This document shows, one piece after another, positions 54,256-59,311 of a stretch of 59,311 nucleotides of DNA; position 1 is the stretch's first letter, and every line of letters starts with the position of its first letter. Location: NCBI GenBank assembly GCA_026708385.1, contig JAPOVA010000026.1:1-59311 (forward strand), given 5' to 3'. The DNA comes from Simkaniaceae bacterium (GTDB lineage Bacteria; Chlamydiota; Chlamydiia; Chlamydiales; Simkaniaceae). Both the position numbers and the translations under genes were made by a program. Under the pieces are notes generated by a model. That model did no database searches, had not been told where the DNA came from, and saw nothing but the letters and a program-made list of their open reading frames with translations.

Positions 54256-54788
54256 TGGACAACCTGTTTTCTGACCATGAAGGCAGCCGATTCGTGCATA
54301 TCTCTCTGCATGTTTTGGAAGGCGGACATAAGCATCAGGGTGACCTGTATCATGAAGTAGAGATCCTGTGTTTTTCTATCGGTAAAGTGCTTGATACCGT
54401 CTCTCCACTCCATGAGTGCCGATTCGATCCGTACGAGTTCATCGTGATCCACCGCTTTGAGATCCGGCGGGAGGAGCTCATGTGCGGCGCCGTTTTGAAT
54501 GGCCCCCGTGGCGGATACTTCTAGAAGTTCTTCTTTATAAGCAGCATAGGCCATATTGATCGCATCCCTATCAAACCGTTGCAGTTCCTGCGTCAGATCC
54601 TGCGTCTTCGTAGGGTCGCCACGCCGGATCCACTTTGTCACGCTGTGCATGAGGGGATAGACATAATCGCGCATATGGCCATTTTTCTTCATGATCCGGT
54701 CATTGATGCGTTGCATGGCGTGTGCGTCTGCTCGGTCCCGTGCCATGGCGAGGGACGAGGGGAGAGCGTAGAAGTGATTGGTTGTCAT
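54252..54788 (-). CDS. Unknown protein of the T3S translocator cluster
   Basis: The 178-residue helical protein has no signal peptide. A weakly hydrophobic segment, LYFMIQVTLMLMSAFQ, lies near residues 143-158; the rest is charged helices. It lies between typA (3-base gap) and the chaperone (4-base overlap), so it is cotranslated with the T3S genes. Chlamydia has a small unknown gene (CT577 by my memory) in the equivalent cluster, and this may be its functional counterpart, but I cannot show homology. Confidence 0.5.
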   Translation of the reverse strand: MTTNHFYALPSSLAMARDRADAHAMQRINDRIMKKNGHMRDYVYPLMHSVTKWIRRGDPTKTQDLTQELQRFDRDAINMAYAAYKEELLEVSATGAIQNGAAHELLPPDLKAVDHDELVRIESALMEWRDGIKHFTDRKTQDLYFMIQVTLMLMSAFQNMQRDMHESAAFMVRKQVVQ

Positions 54789-54790
54789 AA

Positions 54791-56623
54791 TTATGCTCCT
54801 TTTGTTTTCATGGATGATTTTTTCTTTCTATCTTTCTCAAGTAATTTCTTTTTTCTCAGTCGAATCGATTTTGGGGTAATTTCGACGAGTTCATCGTTTT
54901 GAATGTAGTTGATCGCCTCTTCCAAGGTGAGCTTCCGGGGTGAGGTGATGAGCAGATGTTCATCGGTAGCTGATGAACGGATATTCGTAAGCTGTTTTTC
55001 CCTCGTGATGTTGACGTGCAGGTCATTTTCGCGGTGGTTTTCTCCGACGATCATCCCCTCGTAGACGGCAACGCGCGGGCCGATGAAGAGGGTACCTCGA
55101 CCTTGAAGGTGGAAACAGGCGTAAGGTGTGGACATGCCGGGAGAGGTGGCGATGAGAACGCCGTTTTGACGACCCGGGATGTCCCCTTTGAAGGGGGCGT
55201 ATTCGTGGAAGGTCGACGTGAGGATACCGAGCCCTTTGGTGAAGGTAGTGAACGCACCTCGGTAGCCGATCAGACTCCGTGTGGGGAGGAAGAAAGTGAT
55301 GGAGGTAATGCCCCGCTCATTTGTCTGCAGGGAGTTGAGCTCCCCCTTTTTCTTCGTGAGTTCTTCGATAACTCCTCCGGTGAACGAGTCGGGCACTTCA
55401 ATGTGGGTCTTTTCGATCGGTTCGTGCAGGATGCCGTCGACCGTTTTGGTGATCACCTCCGGTCTCGATACGAGAAATTCGAATCCCTCTCTACGCATTC
55501 TCTCCATGAGAACCGATAAGTGGAGTTCACCCCGTCCCGAAACGGACATGATATCCTCTTTATCCTCGGGTTCCTCTATTTTGAGGGAGATATTGGCTTT
55601 TTTTTCGCGAAGAAGCCTGTCCCGGATTTTATTCATGGTGACATGTGTCCCCTCTTTACCGGCAAAGGGTCCGGAATTGACACCGATCTCCACGGAGAGG
55701 GTGGGATTGCCCAAGCGGATAGCGGGCAGTTGTCGAATCTCGTCGACATCGCAGAGAGTGTCTCCGATTGTCGCCCCGGCAGCTCCGGCAATACTGACGA
55801 TATCACCCGCTCCGGCTTCATCCGTTTCGATCGTATCCAAGCCGAGGTAGCCGTTGATGCGGAGGACTCTGAAACGTTCCGGGGATCCTTCCTTGTTGAC
55901 GATGGCGAGGGTCTCTCCCTTCTTCACGGTTCCCTCCAAAATTCTCCCCGTCACCTCCCTTCCCAAGTATTCGTCGTAGGAGAGGGTGCTCACCTGCATG
56001 AGGAAGGGGCGGTCGGTTGATCCGGTCGGTTCGGGAGAGTCTGCCATCAGGCGAAAGAGGGGGGTAAGATCGGTTTTCGTCTCTCCCGCCTCATCTATGG
56101 CATACCCCTGCAAGGCCGACACGAAGCAGTAGGAGAAGTCGAGTTGTGCATCGGTGGCACCGAGTTCGACGAAGAGATCGAAGGTTTTATCCAGAGCGAC
56201 GTGCGGATCGGCTCCCCGTTTGTCGATCTTATTGACGACGATGATGGGTTTGAGTCCTGCCTTTAAGGATTGAGAAAGGACGAAGCGAGTTTGAGGCATG
56301 GGTCCTTCGCCGGCATCGATGAGAAGGAGGACGGAGTTGACCATGCCGAGGACTCTTTCGACCTCTCCGGAGAAGTCGGCGTGGCCGGGAGTATCGATGA
56401 GGTTGATCTTGTAGCCGTTGAAGAGGAGGCCCGTGTGTTTTGCGAAGATGGTGATACCCCTTTCTTTTTCCAGTTCGTAAGAATCCATTGCCCTCTCGGG
56501 TATTTCCTCTTTATCGTGAAAGAGGTTGGCCTGTTTGAAGAGAGCATCCATCAACGTGGTCTTTCCGTGGTCGACGTGCGCAATGACGGCCAGGTTGCGA
56601 ATTTTGCTTGTCGGATAGTACAT
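54791..56623 (-). CDS. typA: Ribosome-associated GTPase TypA/BipA
   Basis: TypA is a translational GTPase of the EF-G-like group acting on the ribosome, in stress and cold adaptation. The 610-residue protein has P-loop [14 protein letters not shown] at residues 15-28, switch region [36 protein letters not shown], and the TypA-specific C-terminal part ([35 protein letters not shown] in its core [13 protein letters not shown]). Length is the usual one. ATG 56623 lies 8 bases after the ffh stop. It is the second gene of the eight-gene minus-strand run and precedes the T3S genes. Confidence 0.96.
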   Translation of the reverse strand: MYYPTSKIRNLAVIAHVDHGKTTLMDALFKQANLFHDKEEIPERAMDSYELEKERGITIFAKHTGLLFNGYKINLIDTPGHADFSGEVERVLGMVNSVLLLIDAGEGPMPQTRFVLSQSLKAGLKPIIVVNKIDKRGADPHVALDKTFDLFVELGATDAQLDFSYCFVSALQGYAIDEAGETKTDLTPLFRLMADSPEPTGSTDRPFLMQVSTLSYDEYLGREVTGRILEGTVKKGETLAIVNKEGSPERFRVLRINGYLGLDTIETDEAGAGDIVSIAGAAGATIGDTLCDVDEIRQLPAIRLGNPTLSVEIGVNSGPFAGKEGTHVTMNKIRDRLLREKKANISLKIEEPEDKEDIMSVSGRGELHLSVLMERMRREGFEFLVSRPEVITKTVDGILHEPIEKTHIEVPDSFTGGVIEELTKKKGELNSLQTNERGITSITFFLPTRSLIGYRGAFTTFTKGLGILTSTFHEYAPFKGDIPGRQNGVLIATSPGMSTPYACFHLQGRGTLFIGPRVAVYEGMIVGENHRENDLHVNITREKQLTNIRSSATDEHLLITSPRKLTLEEAINYIQNDELVEITPKSIRLRKKKLLEKDRKKKSSMKTKGA

Positions 56624-56631
56624 GGGAAGTG

Positions 56632-57987
56632 TCAGAAGGGTTGTTTGTCGATGTGACCGAGCATCTCTTTGAGATGTGCTTCTTTGGCAAATTTTTTCTT
56701 AAAAAACGGTACCGTTTTCATCATTTGTTTCATCCGTTTGAACTGTTTGATCATCCGGTTGACTTGATCGGTAGAGGTGCCGCTCCCCTTGGCGATGCGT
56801 CGCCTGCGGGGGTGAGAAAGGTCGGTGACACCTTCCCTTTCGTCGTGAGTCATGGAGGAGATGATGGCCTCGATGGTACCGATCTCCTTTTTCGACGCGG
56901 GGAGGTCACCGATGCCGGAGAGCAATTTGCCGGGGAGCATCCCGGCAAGAGATTCGAACGAGCCGATTTTCTTAAGCGATGCGAGCTGTCTGAGGAAATC
57001 GCCGTATGTAAAAGAATGTTTAAGAAGTTTCATCCGGATCTTTTTCGATTCCGCATGTTCGAGGTGTTCTTCGGTTGTCTTGACCAAATTGATGATATCA
57101 CCCATTCCCAAAATGCGATCGGCCATCGAAACCGGGTTAAAGACCCGGAGATCGGTCGGTTTTTCCCCTATCCCCTCGAAGAGGAGGGGCTTGCCGGTAA
57201 CGACGCGAATCGAGATGGCCGCACCCGCCCGGGCATTCCCGTCGAGCATGGTGAGGATGGTCCCCGTAATGGCTACCTCTTTATCGAATGCCGCCGCAGT
57301 GTTGACGGCGTCCTGTCCCGTTGCGGCGTTGGCGATGAAGAGAGTTGCATCCGGTTTGAGGGCCGTCTTGAGGGATGTCAACTCTTCCATGAGTGTCGGA
57401 TCGAGATGAGTCCGTCCCGCAGTATCGAGAATGAGGAGGTCGAATCCCTCCTTTTTCGCCTTATCCAAGGCGGCACGTGCCACCTCAACCGGCTTGTTTT
57501 GTCCCGGTTGTGCGAAGACGGGAACCCCGACCCGTTTTCCCGAAATGTTGAGTTGCTCGATGGCGGCGGGGCGTTTCGGGTCGCAGGCTACGAGGAGAGG
57601 GCGTCGCTTCCGGTTCTTGTACATCAGAGAGAGTTTGGCGGCCTGCGTCGTTTTGCCGGAGCCTTGGAGACCGCACAACATGATGACGCCGGGAGAACGG
57701 CTGACGGTGAGTGGGGTCTCCTCCCTACCCATCAGGAGAACGAGTTCGTCATGGACGATTTTGACGAACCGGTCGCCCGCAGAGATCGACTTGATCATCT
57801 CTTCGCGTAGAGCTTTTTTCTTAACGGTTTGAATGAAATGCTTGACGACACCGTAGTGGACGTCGGCATCCAAGAGGGCGAGACGGACCTCCTTCACGGC
57901 ATCGGCGATCTTCTCTTCCGTCAACCTTTTTCCTGAGGTCAATTTGGAAAAGAGAGTTTGGAATCTTTCGGAGAGAGGGGTAAACAT
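56632..57987 (-). CDS. ffh: Signal recognition particle GTPase Ffh
   Basis: Ffh targets nascent membrane proteins to FtsY and SecYEG. The 451-residue protein has an N domain, the G domain (GLQGSGKTTQAAKLS at 106-120, DPKRPAAIEQL, ILDTAGRTHLD, GEKPTDLRVF), and a C-terminal M domain with the RIAKGSGTS RNA-binding loop and Met-rich helices. ATG 57987 gives MFTPLSERFQ; the longer TTG frame is rejected. One oddity: the G4 motif, usually TKLD, reads TMLD (Met at residue 247), and the usual DTYRPAA is DPKRPAA. I cannot tell whether these are lineage-wide. It is the first gene of the minus-strand run. Confidence 0.95.
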   Translation of the reverse strand: MFTPLSERFQTLFSKLTSGKRLTEEKIADAVKEVRLALLDADVHYGVVKHFIQTVKKKALREEMIKSISAGDRFVKIVHDELVLLMGREETPLTVSRSPGVIMLCGLQGSGKTTQAAKLSLMYKNRKRRPLLVACDPKRPAAIEQLNISGKRVGVPVFAQPGQNKPVEVARAALDKAKKEGFDLLILDTAGRTHLDPTLMEELTSLKTALKPDATLFIANAATGQDAVNTAAAFDKEVAITGTILTMLDGNARAGAAISIRVVTGKPLLFEGIGEKPTDLRVFNPVSMADRILGMGDIINLVKTTEEHLEHAESKKIRMKLLKHSFTYGDFLRQLASLKKIGSFESLAGMLPGKLLSGIGDLPASKKEIGTIEAIISSMTHDEREGVTDLSHPRRRRIAKGSGTSTDQVNRMIKQFKRMKQMMKTVPFFKKKFAKEAHLKEMLGHIDKQPF

Positions 57988-58074
57988 AACGGCGCCATAG
58001 TACCGGATTTTCGGGTGATGACTCAAGAAAAAAGGGCCGGAGATCCGGTATTACCGGTGATGTAAGATTTATAC

Positions 58075-58104
58075 TTGCTTTAATTGTCGTTATTCGGGTA
58101 TGAT
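58075..58104 (+). promoter_or_regulatory. Promoter of rpsO
   Basis: TTGCTT at 58075-58080 and TATGAT at 58099-58104, with an 18-base spacer, lie about 75 bases before the rpsO ATG in the ffh-rpsO divergent gap. The leader contains TATAGGAGC, the ribosome site. Confidence 0.55.
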
Positions 58105-58137
58105 ACGGGGAAACCGGGATTTTTCGGCTGTTTATGT

Positions 58138-58790
58138 ATTTGTTCACACCCGTAACACGCTATAGGAGCTATTTTATTATATGTCGTTAAACAAACGTGC
58201 CAAAGATGAAATTACCAAGCAGTTTCAACTGCATGAGAAGGATACGGGGTCTGCCGACGTGCAGATTGCCCTTTTGACTGAGAGGATTACGGAAATCACG
58301 GACCACATGAAGGTGGCTCCCGGAGATGCCAATTCCCGTTTGGCACTCATCAAACATGTGGGGCAGAGGCGCAAACTACTCGAATATCTGAATTCGACGG
58401 ATACTCCCAGGTATCAGGCGCTTATCGATCGTTTGGGGATACGTAGGTAGTCTTCCCTCACCTGCGAAAAGGGTCGCCGGCAGATGGAAATGAAGGGGAT
58501 GATGAGGGGAAGTTCTCTCCGCCCCCCTTCCTCGGTACCGACACCATCCCCTTCCGGTTCGATTGCCGATGTGAGCTGTTGCGCCGTGTAAACGGACATC
58601 GTGTCGAAGCATCTCCGACCTCCTCCCCCCACCCCGACAAAAGGAGTTGCCTACGTTACCCCGGTGACCCGAGATACGAAACCGGCCGAAAAGATCAACT
58701 ACTTTGCTTATCAATTCTTTACTTCAAGAGAGGGCAATTGAGATGACATGGTACATTTTACTTGTTCACACTCTTGATGTAACACGCTAA
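58138..58790. repeat. Paired motif TTGTTCACAC...GTAACACGCTA on both sides of rpsO
   Basis: The motif TTGTTCACAC, a short gap, then GTAACACGCTA occurs at about 58139-58163 (gap CC) and again at about 58761-58790 (gap TCTTGAT), in the same direction. The copies bracket rpsO. Function is not known. Confidence 0.5.
58181..58450 (+). CDS. rpsO: Ribosomal protein S15
   Basis: S15 binds 16S rRNA and organises the central domain of the small subunit. The 89-residue length is exact for the family. Typical stretches are [36 protein letters not shown] and [12 protein letters not shown] at the end. ATG 58181 follows GGAGC at a suitable distance. In many bacteria rpsO is followed by pnp; here 350 bases without a gene follow, then a convergent Inc-like gene, so the pair is broken. 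Confidence 0.97.
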   Translation: MSLNKRAKDEITKQFQLHEKDTGSADVQIALLTERITEITDHMKVAPGDANSRLALIKHVGQRRKLLEYLNSTDTPRYQALIDRLGIRR

Positions 58791-58800
58791 TGTTGCCGGC
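58451..58800. other. Intergenic region after rpsO
   Basis: No gene, hairpin terminator or pnp start is visible. The region holds overlapping spurious frames and the second copy of the TTGTTCACAC motif near its end. Confidence 0.4.
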
Positions 58801-59262
58801 TCACTCGGGCAAGGTTGAGTCGTAATGTACTCCTGTCGCTACCATGGCTCCGAGTGTGCACAGAATCCCCCCGATTACCACTCCCGCAAGTGTTCCCGTC
58901 GTGACAGCGGTCGTTGCCCCCATTTGCTCAAGTTTCGTCACCGCACCGACTACCGCCCCCGACGAGCACACAAAACCTGCCACGCCCTCTCCGATGAGGG
59001 CCCCTACGGCAATGCCGAACTTTTTGCGATTCGTCAACGCCCCTTGAGCCACATTATCGGCTACAACGGCGGGTGCAATGTGATTCGCCACAGCGGGAGC
59101 AACTACAGGCTGATTAACGACGGGGGCGATGTGATTCGCCACAGCGGGAGCAACTACAAGCTGATTAACGACGGGGGCGATGTTTCCCGGCTGTCGGTCG
59201 ACTACAACTGTGGGTGGTTCTATTGGTCCTACCACGATCCTCTCCTTATTTTTCCGTGTCAT
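58801..59262 (-). CDS. Inc-like protein with 17-residue repeats
   Basis: The 153-residue protein starts at ATG 59262, with no strong ribosome site. Residues about 26-68 are a Pro/Ala/Val-rich repeat, NHIAPVVNQPVVAPAVA, in two and a half copies. The second half has two hydrophobic Gly/Val-rich lobes, AVGALIGEGVAGFVCSSGAVVGAV (residues about 86-108) and TAVTTGTLAGVVIGGILC, separated by KLEQMGA; this is the bilobed Inc pattern. A short tail ends the protein. T3S export and inclusion-membrane insertion are inferred from that pattern. Upstream sequence is cut by the window edge at 59311. Confidence 0.6.
   Translation of the reverse strand: MTRKNKERIVVGPIEPPTVVVDRQPGNIAPVVNQLVVAPAVANHIAPVVNQPVVAPAVANHIAPAVVADNVAQGALTNRKKFGIAVGALIGEGVAGFVCSSGAVVGAVTKLEQMGATTAVTTGTLAGVVIGGILCTLGAMVATGVHYDSTLPE
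59081..59182 (-). repeat. 51-bp tandem repeat in the Inc-like gene
   Basis: TGATTCGCCACAGCGGGAGC begins copies at 59081 and 59132, exactly 51 bases apart (17 codons), differing at very few bases; a partial copy precedes. Near identity points to recent duplication. Confidence 0.9.
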
Positions 59263-59311
59263 CGAAAGAACAGTATGTTCTCTCCCAACATTTCAGTCAA
59301 GGTTCGGGACT

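Overview
The window looks like a chromosome segment of a member of the Chlamydiota, probably an environmental or protist-associated lineage. The main evidence is a double-length UvrA of 1784 residues built from two fused UvrA units (the size seen in Chlamydia), the gene order DciA-like/gyrB/gyrA/tmk/holB that I recall from Chlamydia, an IspG of the long 'insert' type, a type III secretion (T3S) chaperone/translocator block, and several proteins with the bilobed hydrophobic segment of Inc (inclusion membrane) proteins. The DNA is visibly GC-rich for that phylum. I see no tRNA, rRNA, CRISPR array or insertion sequence.

Positions 1 to about 14.7 kb form an accessory, host-interaction-like island coded on the minus strand. 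It holds a partial Inc-like protein with an 81-codon repeat; a duplicated family of modular proteins made of two alternating helix-turn-helix-like modules, with truncated relatives beside them; a 1463-residue PPR-type helical-repeat protein; and an LRR protein whose C-terminal third reads as a eukaryote-type HECT ubiquitin ligase domain, with Arg where the catalytic Cys should be. Long, decayed intergenic stretches, inverted gene fragments and tandem repeats mark it as fast evolving.

Positions 14.7 to 30.7 kb mix metabolism and transport: an MgtE-like Mg2+ transporter, glmS, a pncB-pncA pair for NAD salvage, glyoxalase II, two DUF115/MptE-like proteins in tandem, a lipoprotein, a Yip1-like membrane protein, a large coiled-coil protein, and two adjacent BrnQ branched-chain amino-acid carriers.

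Positions 30.8 to 45.2 kb, on the plus strand, hold mazG-MFS transporter-ispG, then one unknown single-TM protein, then the compact run dciA-gyrB-gyrA-tmk-holB-menC-menE, covering helicase loading, supercoiling, dTMP supply, the polymerase clamp loader and menaquinone synthesis.

Positions 45.2 to 59.3 kb are mostly minus strand. An Inc-like gene with its own near-consensus promoter is followed by a tightly packed eight-gene run read from 58.0 down to 46.4 kb: ffh, typA, an unknown T3S-linked gene, an LcrH/SycD chaperone, a CopB-like translocator, a small CopD-like candidate, gluconokinase and uvrA. rpsO is divergent from ffh, and another Inc-like gene closes the window.
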